DNA from: Defluviitalea raffinosedens
GTDB taxonomy: Bacteria > Bacillota > Clostridia > Lachnospirales > Defluviitaleaceae
Length of the DNA: 64,000 nt
Assembly: GCF_016908775.1 (NCBI RefSeq)
Contig: NZ_JAFBEP010000012.1
Coordinates: 1-64,000, forward strand
Direction of reading: 5' to 3'
Shown: positions 43,119 through 52,256 of the stretch, in pieces
Layout of the letters: each line of letters begins with the position of its first letter
Position numbering within the stretch: the stretch's first letter is position 1
Position numbers and translations under genes: made by a program
Notes under the pieces: model-generated
Told to the model about the DNA's origin: nothing
What the model saw: only the letters and a program-made list of their open reading frames with translations
Databases searched by the model: none

Positions 43119-43859
43119 ATGAACAGTCAAGTTATTGCTTCTAATTCGGTTGCCTATGTTTATGACAGTTTAAAGGAGTATGTTACAAATGTTTTTGTGA
43201 TTGAAACATTGTCAAAAGTTTTTGTTATTGACACTTTTTGTGGTTCAAAGTTTATGGAACCCATACAGAGCAGAATCAATACCCATCTTAATGACAAAGA
43301 GGTTATAGTAATTAACACCCATTTTCATTGGGATCATGTTTGGGGGAATATTAGTTTCAAAGGGTATGATATTATAAGTCATGAATTATGCAGGAAAGTC
43401 CTGGAGGAACAATGGGAAAAGCAGATGGAAAGCAATCATCAATATATCGAAGGCAGTGTGGAAAAATGTTTGCCTAATGTGACTTTCAAAGATAAATTGA
43501 TTTTCCATGAAGAAGGGATTGAATTATTTTATAGTCCCGGCCATACTGCAGACAGTATCTCGATTTTTGATCATAACGAGAGGATTTTGTACGTCGGTGA
43601 CAACCTGGAAAAACCTATTATTTACGTGGAACATGATGATGTTGCAACATACATCCATACATTAAAGCATTATCTTACATATCAGCCTAAAAAAATTGTT
43701 GCAGGCCATACCCTGGATTTGCAAGAAGAGGATATTCATAAGACAATCGACTATTTACAAGGCTTATCTCATGGCAGACAGTTTAGTTTTCAGTCGGAGT
43801 ATGAAAGAAAAATACATGATCAAAATCTAAAGACCTTAAATATGCTGGAGCAAAAATAG
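43119..43859 (+). CDS. Metallo-beta-lactamase-fold hydrolase
   Basis: The 246-residue protein has the HxHxDH metal motif in INTHFHWDHVWGN near residue 66, then FYSPGHTADSISIFD, VGDNLEK and VAGHT, which supply the other His/Asp ligands for two metals. Substrate is unknown; members include thioesterases, lactonases and phosphodiesterases. AGGTGA before the ATG at 43119 is preferred over the upstream ATG at 43083 inside the MFS gene. It is the third gene of the ROK operon. Confidence 0.88.
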   Translation: MNSQVIASNSVAYVYDSLKEYVTNVFVIETLSKVFVIDTFCGSKFMEPIQSRINTHLNDKEVIVINTHFHWDHVWGNISFKGYDIISHELCRKVLEEQWEKQMESNHQYIEGSVEKCLPNVTFKDKLIFHEEGIELFYSPGHTADSISIFDHNERILYVGDNLEKPIIYVEHDDVATYIHTLKHYLTYQPKKIVAGHTLDLQEEDIHKTIDYLQGLSHGRQFSFQSEYERKIHDQNLKTLNMLEQK

Positions 43860-43934
43860 TATCCAATGCTCTGCAGAGTATTAAATATGGCACAATCAAA
43901 AATGTCCAATATTTGAAATAGGCTGATGAAATAT

Positions 43935-44039
43935 ATGAATATTGATATACGTTGGAAGCAAAGATTTTCAAATTTTAAAAAAGCAGCACAGCAACTTACT
44001 GAGTTTATAGAAAAGGGAGAACTTAATAATAATGACTAG
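43935..44039 (+). pseudogene. HI0074-type nucleotidyltransferase substrate-binding protein, N-terminal remnant
   Basis: A 34-codon frame reads MNIDIRWKQRFSNFKKAAQQ and then LTEFIEKGELNNND before a stop. This is the characteristic N-terminus of the HI0074 (MntA/HepT-like) helical partner of minimal nucleotidyltransferases, which is normally about 130 residues. The rest is missing, and a terminator hairpin starts inside the stop codon. No nucleotidyltransferase gene is found next to it, so it is probably a leftover of a HEPN/MNT-type pair. Confidence 0.65.
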
Positions 44040-44071
44040 GACATTTATCCATGGATAGATGTCCTTTTTTA
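44038..44071 (+). terminator. Terminator after the HI0074-like remnant
   Basis: AGGACAT and ATGTCCT pair, with an inner TATCCATGGATA palindrome, followed by six T. It ends the ROK operon region. Confidence 0.82.
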
Positions 44072-44166
44072 GTGCAAAGATTGCAAGAGAAAAGCAAGTA
44101 GACTAATATTGTAATAGCATTAAAATAACATATAAAAAAGTTGTTTTTAGGAAAGTGAGGCTTGTT

Positions 44167-45024
44167 ATGAAAGGAAATCCGAAAAAGTTCAGGAAGATTT
44201 ACTCAATTGCAGCAGCAGTTGCATTATTAGGCGCCTTTTTTATATGGCAAAATAATGGAATCGTTATAACCCACTATCAATATACCAATCACAAAATACC
44301 CGAAAGTTTTGAAGGGTTTATCATTGTCCAGGTTTCTGATTTACACAATAAAGATTTCCATGGGAGATTATCAAAGAAAATAAAGGAAATTAAGCCTGAT
44401 GTGATTTTTATTACGGGGGATTTGATCGACAGACGAAATACGAAAGTGGATGTTGCAATACAATTCATTGAAGAGATCGCTCAAACAGCTCCTATATACT
44501 ATGTTTCAGGCAATCATGAGCAATTGTCTAAAAGGTTTGATGAATTAAAAGAAAAATTAAATGAATGGAATGTAAATATTATGGATAACTCATTTGTATT
44601 GCTAGATCAAAATGGAGACAAGATAGGATTGATGGGCATAGCTGATCCGGCAATTTATCAAACTGAGCGTTCTTATCTTCAGGAGGATAGCAGTGCATAT
44701 GTCCGAAATAGTCTTGAGGATCTATATAGAAATGTAGATACAGAATTTAACATTCTTCTTTCTCATAGACCGGAGGTATATCCTGTATATGAAGATATGA
44801 AAGTGGATTTAGTTTTTAGTGGGCATGCCCATGGGGGACAAATAAGAATCCCCTTTATTGGAGGACTGATTGCGCCCAATCAAGGGTTTTTTCCAAAATA
44901 CACGGAGGGGATCTATACCAATGGAGTGACATCCATGGTTGTAAGCAGAGGATTAGGCAATAGTCTTTTCCCCCTCCGAATTTTTAATCGCCCAGAATTA
45001 GTAGTCGTTACTTTAAAGCGCTAA
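44167..45024 (+). CDS. Membrane-anchored metallophosphoesterase, YkuE-like
   Basis: The 285-residue protein has an N-terminal membrane anchor (residues 12-30, IAAAVALLGAFFIWQ) followed by a calcineurin-type phosphoesterase domain with DLHNKDF, GDLIDRR, GNHEQL, SHRPE and GHAHGGQ, all five metal-binding blocks. It resembles B. subtilis YkuE and other cell-surface or lipid-linked phosphodiesterases. The substrate is unknown. AGTGAGG fits the ATG at 44167; an in-frame GTG at 44155 overlaps the ribosome site itself. Confidence 0.9.
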   Translation: MKGNPKKFRKIYSIAAAVALLGAFFIWQNNGIVITHYQYTNHKIPESFEGFIIVQVSDLHNKDFHGRLSKKIKEIKPDVIFITGDLIDRRNTKVDVAIQFIEEIAQTAPIYYVSGNHEQLSKRFDELKEKLNEWNVNIMDNSFVLLDQNGDKIGLMGIADPAIYQTERSYLQEDSSAYVRNSLEDLYRNVDTEFNILLSHRPEVYPVYEDMKVDLVFSGHAHGGQIRIPFIGGLIAPNQGFFPKYTEGIYTNGVTSMVVSRGLGNSLFPLRIFNRPELVVVTLKR

Positions 45025-45052
45025 AGGGATACTTGTTTTATGTCGGCAATTT

Positions 45053-45652
45053 TTAGTAAGCATGATGCACTTCGGCAGCTTCTGCATCAGCTTTTGTTCT
45101 GTGCACTGTGCCATGGGGGTGTTGAGGAGGCGCATAAATGGAGTACAATTTAATGGGTGTAGGACCGGTATTGATGAGGTTATGCCATTTCCCAGCAGGT
45201 ATGATGAAAGCATAATCTTCATACACTCTGGCTTCAAAATTCAGTTGATCTTTTCGGTCGCCCATTCTGACAATACCTTGCCCCGACTCAATGCGAATAA
45301 ATTGATCAAGATATGGATGGACTTCTAAACCGATATCTTCTCCCACACCAATACACATCAAAGTAACTTGCAAATGTTCTCCTGTCCAGAGGGCAGTACG
45401 GAAGGCATTATTTTGCTCTGCTGCTTCTTCAATGTTTACTACAAAGGGTTTAGGGCCGTGATCTCTTAAATCAATAAATTTAGCAGGTCGTATCTGAGGA
45501 GTAAAAGGAACATGAGAAGGAGTGTGAGGATTCGGATAGACTGGATGATACATCGGTTGCTGATTGTAGTAAGGATACGAATAATGTGTATGCATATACA
45601 TTTGTGAATTCATGTAGTTCTGATATGGATAGGATTGATATCCGGAATACAT
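45053..45652 (-). CDS. Cupin protein with a Tyr/Pro-rich N-terminus
   Basis: The 199-residue protein has a low-complexity head (residues 1-60) full of Tyr, Pro, Gln, Met and His (MYSGYQSYPYQNY..., HYSYPYYNQQPMYHPVYPNP) and then a cupin domain with GLEVHPYLDQFIRIESGQG and IPAGKWHNLINTG, which supply the His, Glu and His metal ligands. Tyr/Pro-rich heads are typical of spore coat proteins. AAAGGG within the upstream ATG codons favours the ATG at 45652 over 45670. Expression in the mother cell is inferred from the -10-like CATATAAT upstream. Confidence 0.82.
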   Translation of the reverse strand: MYSGYQSYPYQNYMNSQMYMHTHYSYPYYNQQPMYHPVYPNPHTPSHVPFTPQIRPAKFIDLRDHGPKPFVVNIEEAAEQNNAFRTALWTGEHLQVTLMCIGVGEDIGLEVHPYLDQFIRIESGQGIVRMGDRKDQLNFEARVYEDYAFIIPAGKWHNLINTGPTPIKLYSIYAPPQHPHGTVHRTKADAEAAEVHHAY

Positions 45653-45675
45653 ATGATTCATCCCTTTCATAAGTT

Positions 45676-45698
45676 TTGTAATATTATATGTATTACAA
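45676..45698 (-). promoter_or_regulatory. Inverted repeat and possible SigE/K-type -10 before the cupin gene
   Basis: TTGTAATA and TATTACAA (8-bp arms, 7-nt spacer) enclose CATATAAT when read on the minus strand, close to the mother-cell -10 consensus CATACAnT. It lies about 30 nt before the cupin start. Both a regulator site and a promoter are possible. Confidence 0.35.
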
Positions 45699-45789
45699 TA
45701 TTAAGAAAGTGATGAAATTATTGGTAAAAATCAGATATTTCTCTGAGCAGTTTTATGACTCGGGTAAAGAAAGTTATTTCGATGGGTAA

Positions 45790-45890
45790 AGAATATAGTG
45801 TTTAAGTAGAAATTTGTCGGTTTTACTGACTGCACTCGGTGCAAGAGTTTCATAAGTAAAATTTTTTCTTGTGACCAAATTTCTGTTTTT
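45790..45890 (+). repeat. Dispersed intergenic repeat, copy B
   Basis: TTGTCGGTTTTACTGACTGC and its continuation resemble the part of copy A around its palindrome (3574-3635); ACTGACTGCACTCGGT here matches ACCGAACGCGTTCGGT there with most symmetry lost. It lies between the cupin gene and pilB. The interval 45699-45966 has no other gene. Confidence 0.45.
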
Positions 45891-45966
45891 GATATCCATG
45901 TATAGATCAGCCATATTTGATTTAAACTAACTAGAAATATTTCAGTGCATACGAGTTGGTGACATT

Positions 45967-47631
45967 ATGAATCAGCGTTTGGGAGATATTTTAGTTAACA
46001 GTGGATTGATTACTAAAAAACAGTTGGACGAAGCATTGAAAGAACGCAGTGAAACCAATAAGAAGTTAGGTGAAGTACTGATCGAATTGGGGTATGTTAC
46101 TGAGGAAGATTTATTAAAAACCCTTGAAATTCAGCTAGGAATTCCAAGGGTTAATCTGGAGGAAGAATGGATTAATCCGAAGGTTCCGCAGCTTATTAGT
46201 GAAGATTTGGCCAGAAGACATATGGTTTTTCCTTTTAAAGAAGAAGATAAGATTTTACATGTTGCTATGGAAGATCCTTTAAATTTCTATGGAATTGATG
46301 ATTTAAAAATCACAACAGGACGTGGAATAAAGCCATATATTGCAACCAAAAAAAGTATACAGGTAGCCATAGAAAGATATTATGGAAAACAGTCTGCGAA
46401 ACAAGCAATGGAAGATTTTAGAAGACAACAGGGGGAATTAGAAGAAGAAATCGAAGCTGAAATTTCAGATGTTGAAATGGCACCTATTGTCCGTATTGTG
46501 AATTCAATTATTAAACAAGCAATTATCAGTCGTGCCAGTGACATTCATATTGAACCTTTCGAAGAGTTCCTTAGAGTTCGCCTTAGAATTGATGGTGAAT
46601 TGCAGGAAGCTATGAGATTGGATATCAATGCGCATCAAGCTGTTGTGGCAAGGATCAAGATTCTTGGTAAAATGAATATCGCAGAAAAAAGACTTCCACA
46701 AGATGGGCGGATAGAGATTAAAGCAAATAACCGGGAAATCGACCTTAGAATATCCATATATCCTACGGTTTATGGTGAAAAAATCGTGATTCGATTACTG
46801 GATAGAAATAACTTCATAAAAGGAAGGGATAATTTAGGATTTACAAACGAGGATAGTCAACGTATTGATTATTTGATTAGAAATCCTGATGGTATTCTGC
46901 TGGTTACTGGTCCTACAGGAAGCGGAAAAACGACAACTCTTTATACTTTACTTTCAGAGCTTAATGATGAACATAAAAATATCGTAACCGTTGAAGATCC
47001 GGTAGAATATAAAATTTTTGGATTAAATCAGACATCGGTCAATCCCAAAATTGGCCTGACCTTTGCTCATGTACTTCGCTCCATCTTAAGGCAAGATCCG
47101 GACATTATTATGATTGGTGAGATCCGTGATGCGGAGACTTCACAGATAGCAATAAGAGCCGCTATTACTGGTCATTTGGTATTAAGTACGCTGCACACCA
47201 AAGACACTGCTTCAACGATCATACGGTTATTGGATATGGGGGTGGAACCCTATCTTTTATCATCTGCTTTAATAGGGGTAATTTCCCAAAGGCTTGTGAA
47301 AAAAATCTGCCATCACTGTAAAATTGCCTATGAACCGAGTGAAAATGAATTGAATATCCTAAAGATCAAGGAATTAAAAATCCTTTACAAAGGAGAAGGA
47401 TGCAACTACTGTAAAAACACAGGCTACAGAGGAAGAACGGCAATCCATGAAATCATGTATGTAGATCAAGAAATCAGGAAATTAATAAATAAAAATGCGA
47501 TTGAAGATGAGATAAAGGATGCTGCGATTAAAAACGGAATGACTACTTTAAGTGAGAATTGCAAAAAGCTCGTAATAGAAGGTATTACCACTGTCGAAGA
47601 ATTTATAAGAATTTCATATTCTTTAGACTAG
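45967..47631 (+). CDS. pilB: Type IV pilus assembly ATPase PilB
   Basis: The 554-residue protein has the MshEN/GspE N-terminal domain (residues 1-150, GDILVNSGLITKKQLDEALK) and the secretion ATPase core with Walker A GPTGSGKTTT near residue 316, the Asp box/Walker B DPDIIMIGEIRDAETSQ, the His box TGHLVLSTLHT and a four-Cys zinc knuckle (CHHC and CNYC, about 449-483). It powers pilus extension from the cytoplasmic face. It heads a nine-gene pilus cluster. GGTGAC precedes the ATG. Confidence 0.97.
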   Translation: MNQRLGDILVNSGLITKKQLDEALKERSETNKKLGEVLIELGYVTEEDLLKTLEIQLGIPRVNLEEEWINPKVPQLISEDLARRHMVFPFKEEDKILHVAMEDPLNFYGIDDLKITTGRGIKPYIATKKSIQVAIERYYGKQSAKQAMEDFRRQQGELEEEIEAEISDVEMAPIVRIVNSIIKQAIISRASDIHIEPFEEFLRVRLRIDGELQEAMRLDINAHQAVVARIKILGKMNIAEKRLPQDGRIEIKANNREIDLRISIYPTVYGEKIVIRLLDRNNFIKGRDNLGFTNEDSQRIDYLIRNPDGILLVTGPTGSGKTTTLYTLLSELNDEHKNIVTVEDPVEYKIFGLNQTSVNPKIGLTFAHVLRSILRQDPDIIMIGEIRDAETSQIAIRAAITGHLVLSTLHTKDTASTIIRLLDMGVEPYLLSSALIGVISQRLVKKICHHCKIAYEPSENELNILKIKELKILYKGEGCNYCKNTGYRGRTAIHEIMYVDQEIRKLINKNAIEDEIKDAAIKNGMTTLSENCKKLVIEGITTVEEFIRISYSLD

Positions 47632-47644
47632 GAGTTTGAAAGAA

Positions 47645-48853
47645 ATGCCTCAATTTAAATATCAAGCAATATCCCAAACAGGAAAAAGGCTGGAAGGTAT
47701 TCAGGATGCCAATAATGAATCAGAAGTAATCGCTTTACTTAAAGAAAAAGGGTATATCCCCATTAAGATTTTTAAGCAGTTAGACAAGGATATTTTAAAG
47801 AACTCTTTATCGTTTGAAAAAGTAAAAGCAAAGGATCTATCTAATTTTTGCCGCCAATTTTACTTTATGATCCATGCCGGTGTAACCATAGCAAGCGGTT
47901 TGGACATTTTAAGAAAGCAAATAGAAAATAAGAAATTAAGAGAAGCACTTGAGGGTATGTATATAGATGTTCAAAAGGGCCAGGAATTATCCCAAAGCAT
48001 GAAAAAATATGAAAACATCTTTCCACAGCTACTGATTCATATGACGGAAGTCGGAGAAGTCAGTGGAAATCTTGATATCATTATGGATCAAATGGCTCTT
48101 CATTATGAGAAAGAAAGCAAGATACAGGATCAAATCAAAAATGCTATGATTTATCCAGTTATTTTAGGAATTGCTTCTGTTCTTGTGATGCTTTTTCTGC
48201 TGACTTTTGTAATGCCTTCTTTTGTAACTATGTTTGAAACTTCAGGTGTAGAATTACCTGGACCCACAAAAGTCTTAATCAGGATTAGTAATTTTGTTAT
48301 AAGATATTGGTACGTACTTTTAGCATTTATTTTATTGCTTTTTAGTTTATTCAGGATTTTTTCCAGGACGAACAGAGGAAGATTTGTTTTAGATACCATA
48401 AAAATGAAAATACCCATTGTGAACAAAGCAATAGAAAAAATTGTGTCCTCCAGGTTTGCGAGTACTTTATCCATTTTGCTTTCCAGTGGTATTTCCTTAA
48501 TTGAAGCGATGGAAGTTGTTTCTAAAGTTGTAAGGAATAAAATTGTTGAGGATGGATTGATCCTTGCCAGTGAAGAGATGAGAAAAGGAGCAGAGTTAGC
48601 CTCAGCATTACAGAGAATAAACTTTTTCCCCCCTCTGGTTATCTCAACGATCAGGATAGGGGAGTATTCCGGGACTTTGGATGATATTTTAGCACAACTA
48701 GTAGATTTTTATGATTCAGAGGTGGAGTCTGCGATTAAAAGTCTTATAACAGCTTTGGAACCTTTAATGATCGTTGTTATGGCAGTGTTAATTGGTTCTA
48801 TTGTCATTGCTATGGTGTTACCGATGTTTGAACTTGGTCAGACAATTTCGTAA
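47645..48853 (+). CDS. pilC: Type IV pilus inner-membrane platform protein PilC
   Basis: The 402-residue protein carries two T2SSF domains (about 65-190 and 270-395) with the membrane helices between them; signatures are FCRQFYFMIHAGVTIASGLD, MTEVGEVSGNLDIIMDQMA, and IRIGEYSGTLDDILAQLVDF. It forms the membrane base on which PilB acts. TAGGAG overlapping the pilB stop favours the ATG at 47645 over the TTG at 47636. Confidence 0.96.
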   Translation: MPQFKYQAISQTGKRLEGIQDANNESEVIALLKEKGYIPIKIFKQLDKDILKNSLSFEKVKAKDLSNFCRQFYFMIHAGVTIASGLDILRKQIENKKLREALEGMYIDVQKGQELSQSMKKYENIFPQLLIHMTEVGEVSGNLDIIMDQMALHYEKESKIQDQIKNAMIYPVILGIASVLVMLFLLTFVMPSFVTMFETSGVELPGPTKVLIRISNFVIRYWYVLLAFILLLFSLFRIFSRTNRGRFVLDTIKMKIPIVNKAIEKIVSSRFASTLSILLSSGISLIEAMEVVSKVVRNKIVEDGLILASEEMRKGAELASALQRINFFPPLVISTIRIGEYSGTLDDILAQLVDFYDSEVESAIKSLITALEPLMIVVMAVLIGSIVIAMVLPMFELGQTIS

Positions 48854-48966
48854 CCCATAAGTATTTTTAAGATATTTATACCAGCAATTTAATGATAAAA
48901 GCGTAATTTTATCAAAATAGGACATAATAATACTGCAATGAATTAAAAATTTTGAGGAAGGTAGAT

Positions 48967-49401
48967 ATGAAAAAGATCAAAAAATATTTGAAAAGTACAC
49001 AGGGTTTTAGCTTAATTGAATTAATCGTTGTTATAGCAATATTAGCAGTATTGGCTGTTATTGCAGTACCAAGACTTGTGGGGTATCAAGAGAGAGCCAG
49101 AACAAGTACAGACCGCAATAATGCCAGCATTATAGGTAATGCGGTGAGTTTGGCATTGGCAGAAGGAGATTTAAAACTTAACCAAAGTAATGGTACAGCA
49201 ACTGGTTTTGTAGGTTATGAGGGGAGTTCAGTTGCTGCCAGTGATTTAAGTACCATCTTGGTACCGAAATATCTTGAATCGATTCCTAAGCCTCAATCTG
49301 TCGCAGCTGAAGATTTTACAATTAATGTTAATACGAATGGTACGATCAGTATTACTGCCGGTGGCGAAACATTCTATCCATTAACTGATGTTAGCGAATA
49401 A
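48967..49401 (+). CDS. Type IV major pilin
   Basis: The 144-residue prepilin has a basic leader ending in KSTQG and the class III signal G|FSLIELIVVIAILAVLAVI, with Glu5 of the mature protein present. The mature globular part is short (about 95 residues) with no Cys pair. GAGGAAGG fits the ATG at 48967 rather than the TTG at 48952. The following strong hairpin suggests its message is kept at high level, as for a major pilin. Confidence 0.93.
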   Translation: MKKIKKYLKSTQGFSLIELIVVIAILAVLAVIAVPRLVGYQERARTSTDRNNASIIGNAVSLALAEGDLKLNQSNGTATGFVGYEGSSVAASDLSTILVPKYLESIPKPQSVAAEDFTINVNTNGTISITAGGETFYPLTDVSE

Positions 49402-49412
49402 GCTTGATCATT

Positions 49413-49445
49413 CACCCTCTTTTCTGAATACAGGAAAAGAGGGTG
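49413..49445 (+). terminator. Hairpin behind the pilin gene
   Basis: CACCCTCTTTTC and GAAAAGAGGGTG form a perfect 12-bp stem around a 9-nt loop. It is followed by AAAATTATG, not a T run, so it is likely to stabilise the pilin message or act as a partial terminator. Confidence 0.8.
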
Positions 49446-49468
49446 AAAATTATGAAAGGTGATTATAA

Positions 49469-50527
49469 GTGAGGAATATTACATTAGATATAGGTTCTCA
49501 GAATATTAGAATCGTTGAGGGAAAAAGCTTCGGCAAAATCTTTACTGCTACGAATTTATGCAGCATTCAAACACCTTTAACAGTTTATGAAGATGGAATG
49601 TTATATGATATCGAAACTTTAGCGAATTATCTTAAAGATAAGGTGAAGCAACATAATATAAAAGCTTCTTACATCTCATATATTATCGAGAGCTCTTACA
49701 TATTATCCCGGGAAATAGAAGCTCCTGCAATCAAAAAACATGAACTCTCATCCATGATTCATTATGAAATGGAACATAATCTGCCTAATCCTGTTGACTA
49801 TTATATATTGCAGTTTAAAGTTATACATAAATTCGTTGAAGAAGGTATCAATCGATTGAAGATACTGGTTTCTGCTGTTCCCAAGCATATGGTGGAGAGC
49901 TATTTTAAATTGTCAAAAATGCTAAATTTAGAACCTCATATATTAAATGTAAAACATGATTCAGTGATCAATCTATTCAAAAAACAATGTGAAGGAAGTA
50001 AAAATATTATTTTTTTACTTCTTGATATGGGGCATAGTTCCATAGATGCTATGATTTATGATCAATGCAGATACAGATATAAAAGAAGAATTGATTTAGG
50101 AGGTAAAGATATCAGCGAGGAAATTGCAGCATTTTATCACCTTTCCATATCTGAAGCAGAGCAAAGGAAAAAAGATAGTGCTCGAATTAATTTAGAGAGC
50201 AGAGAAGATAATACTATTGAAAGTATCACGAGAAAACATGTGGATGAATGGATTGAAGAGATTAATAAAATTATTTTATACTTTACAAAGACCAATGAAG
50301 GACAAGCAATCCATAAAATATGGTTATATGGAGGAAGCTCAAAAATCCCTGGTATTTCTGAATATATTTCATTAAAGACCGGGATTTCTACAAGCTCTGT
50401 TTATGATGTTGTCAGTACAAATCTCATTAAAATGAAAATCAATAAGCCAGAAACAGACATAAAGGACTTATATACAGACTATGCCAATGCCTTGTCAGGC
50501 TGCATAAGAAGCAGGATGATACCATGA
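49469..50527 (+). CDS. pilM: Type IV pilus protein PilM
   Basis: The 352-residue protein starts with GTG after AAAGGTGA. It has the actin-like ASKHA fold of PilM: ITLDIGSQNIRIVEG at the start, FLLLDMGHSSIDAMIYDQ near residue 188 and IWLYGGSSKIPGISEYI near 285. PilM binds the cytoplasmic tail of PilN and links the alignment complex to the ATPase. Its stop overlaps the pilN start (ATGA). Confidence 0.92.
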   Translation: MRNITLDIGSQNIRIVEGKSFGKIFTATNLCSIQTPLTVYEDGMLYDIETLANYLKDKVKQHNIKASYISYIIESSYILSREIEAPAIKKHELSSMIHYEMEHNLPNPVDYYILQFKVIHKFVEEGINRLKILVSAVPKHMVESYFKLSKMLNLEPHILNVKHDSVINLFKKQCEGSKNIIFLLLDMGHSSIDAMIYDQCRYRYKRRIDLGGKDISEEIAAFYHLSISEAEQRKKDSARINLESREDNTIESITRKHVDEWIEEINKIILYFTKTNEGQAIHKIWLYGGSSKIPGISEYISLKTGISTSSVYDVVSTNLIKMKINKPETDIKDLYTDYANALSGCIRSRMIP

Positions 50528-51093
50528 TGAATAAAGAGTATAACTTTTTTGCACCCTACATACGAGAATCCAGAAAAATGGCTCGAATGCGCTTAGGAAT
50601 TGTGACTGTTTTATTAGTCTTAGTAGGAAGTATGCTCATTTTACAGATTTTTTCTTTTTTTTACTCCAATAAGTTGAAAAAAAAGTTGTCTTTATTGGAA
50701 AGTGAAATAGATACATTTGAAAAGAATCCCAATGTTCAGCAATACAATGAAACCGTCAGAAAATACGAGATTCTCACTGAATACGGTGAAATCATCACCA
50801 ATGTTGATCGTCTCATTCAATCCACAGATGTTATAGATATCGATATTTTCAATACTCTTGAAAGATGTTTTCCTGCCAATGTCAATATTACATCGCTATC
50901 ATTAGATATGTTTGAACTGTCCATTCAAGGCAGTGGAACTTCTATGAAGGACATAGCAGAGCTTGAAAGAAACATGAGAAACAATGAAAGATTTGATAAG
51001 GTTCATGTGAGTGTAATCAATCGTAGTGAAAATACAACGACTTTTTCTGTTACGTGCCTTATTAAGGATGTGAGAATTAATGAAGCTCAGTAG
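50524..51093 (+). CDS. pilN: Type IV pilus protein PilN
   Basis: The 189-residue bitopic membrane protein has a short cytoplasmic N-terminus (NKEYNFFAPYIRESRK), one membrane helix (about 21-42, LGIVTVLLVLVGSMLILQIF) and an extracytoplasmic coiled coil plus small fold, the layout of PilN/GspL-C. The INLL motif for PilM binding is replaced by EYNFFAPY. It overlaps pilM by 4 nt and pilO by 14 nt. Confidence 0.85.
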   Translation: MMNKEYNFFAPYIRESRKMARMRLGIVTVLLVLVGSMLILQIFSFFYSNKLKKKLSLLESEIDTFEKNPNVQQYNETVRKYEILTEYGEIITNVDRLIQSTDVIDIDIFNTLERCFPANVNITSLSLDMFELSIQGSGTSMKDIAELERNMRNNERFDKVHVSVINRSENTTTFSVTCLIKDVRINEAQ

Positions 51094-51775
51094 ACGAGAA
51101 ATCATCCTAATCAGTATATTACTTGTCTTATTGATAGGGTATGGATATGGTCACTACATTTATTCACCAAATAAAAGTAAAATGAGGGCGCTGAAAGAAG
51201 AGGTGGATCTTGCCCAGAAAGTGGTTCAGGAATATCAGCTTAAAGCAATACCTGAAAATAAACTATATGAGGATTATGCACAAGCTGTACAGCATACAAT
51301 ATCGATAACCAATCGGTATTATCCGGACATGTTGCAGTCCGAAATCATTTCAGATATGCAAAAAATCATCGAAGGCTCGGGTATTCAGGTAAGCAGCATG
51401 AACTTTTCAAGTCCGACATATACGGTCGTTATGCCACGGCCTGAGGTGAATGGTACAGTCAGTGTACTGGAGAATTTGGCGCTTTCTTTTAACCATCCTA
51501 CAGAGGAAGTAAAAGAAACTACTCAAATTAATTCTGATCAAAACGAGCAAGTCAAATATATGAGTATCACATTGAGCTTTACTGGAACTTATAGTAATAT
51601 AAAAAATTTTATTCATCAAATTAACAATAATAGATATCAATTGATACTTAATCATATTGCATTCAATTCTACAAATCAAAAAGAAATGTATGTTGGCAAT
51701 GCAGTTATTGACGTATATAGCATGCCACATATAGCAGAAGAAGAGAATAATACTTCTACCCGTCCTGTAAGTTAA
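51080..51775 (+). CDS. pilO: Type IV pilus protein PilO
   Basis: The 231-residue bitopic protein has a membrane helix at residues 7-27 (IILISILLVLLIGYGYGHYI), a coiled coil (35-60) and a ferredoxin-like C-terminal domain (SITLSFTGTYSNIKNFIHQI, a PilO signature). It would pair with PilN. Position and size support the call more than sequence alone. Confidence 0.85.
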   Translation: MKLSRREIILISILLVLLIGYGYGHYIYSPNKSKMRALKEEVDLAQKVVQEYQLKAIPENKLYEDYAQAVQHTISITNRYYPDMLQSEIISDMQKIIEGSGIQVSSMNFSSPTYTVVMPRPEVNGTVSVLENLALSFNHPTEEVKETTQINSDQNEQVKYMSITLSFTGTYSNIKNFIHQINNNRYQLILNHIAFNSTNQKEMYVGNAVIDVYSMPHIAEEENNTSTRPVS

Positions 51776-51820
51776 AAGTATTAGAAAACTTCTTCTGGTA
51801 ATAAAGAAGGTGAAAAAGAA

Positions 51821-52246
51821 GTGATTTCTTTTTTTAGATTTAAGTTTTCTTTAAACCAAGGTTTTACCTTAATAGAAGTGTTGGTATCCCTATCCTTAAT
51901 TTCTATGATTCTCACAGCAGTTTTAGGGTTATTTGTGTTTTCCGCCAAGAGCAGTAAAAGATCAAAAGAATCTTTTGATGCAACCTATATTGCCAGAAAT
52001 CATATGGAAATGATTTATGGACTAAGTAAAACCGTTGATTTCGAATCCGGGCTTGACAGACTTCGAACAGAAAAAGGTTTTGAAAGACTTTCACTTTCTG
52101 AAAATTTATTTGGTAAGACTGTGGAGGAGAAATATGTGACCATTTCTCTTAAAGAATGGGGTAATCTGATCGATGCGATCGTGAATGTTTACGAAGACAG
52201 TATTTTAAGGGCTAAAATGGAAACTTTATTAATCTGGGCGGAATAG
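51821..52246 (+). CDS. Minor prepilin, PilV/PilI-like
   Basis: The 141-residue protein starts with GTG after GAAGGTG and has the prepilin signal NQG|FTLIEVLVSLSLISMILT with Glu5. The mature part has ARNHMEMIYGLSKT, frequent in PilV/GspI-type minor pilins. With the next two genes it may form the priming tip complex of the pilus. Confidence 0.85.
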   Translation: MISFFRFKFSLNQGFTLIEVLVSLSLISMILTAVLGLFVFSAKSSKRSKESFDATYIARNHMEMIYGLSKTVDFESGLDRLRTEKGFERLSLSENLFGKTVEEKYVTISLKEWGNLIDAIVNVYEDSILRAKMETLLIWAE

Positions 52247-52256
52247 GTGTTTTACA

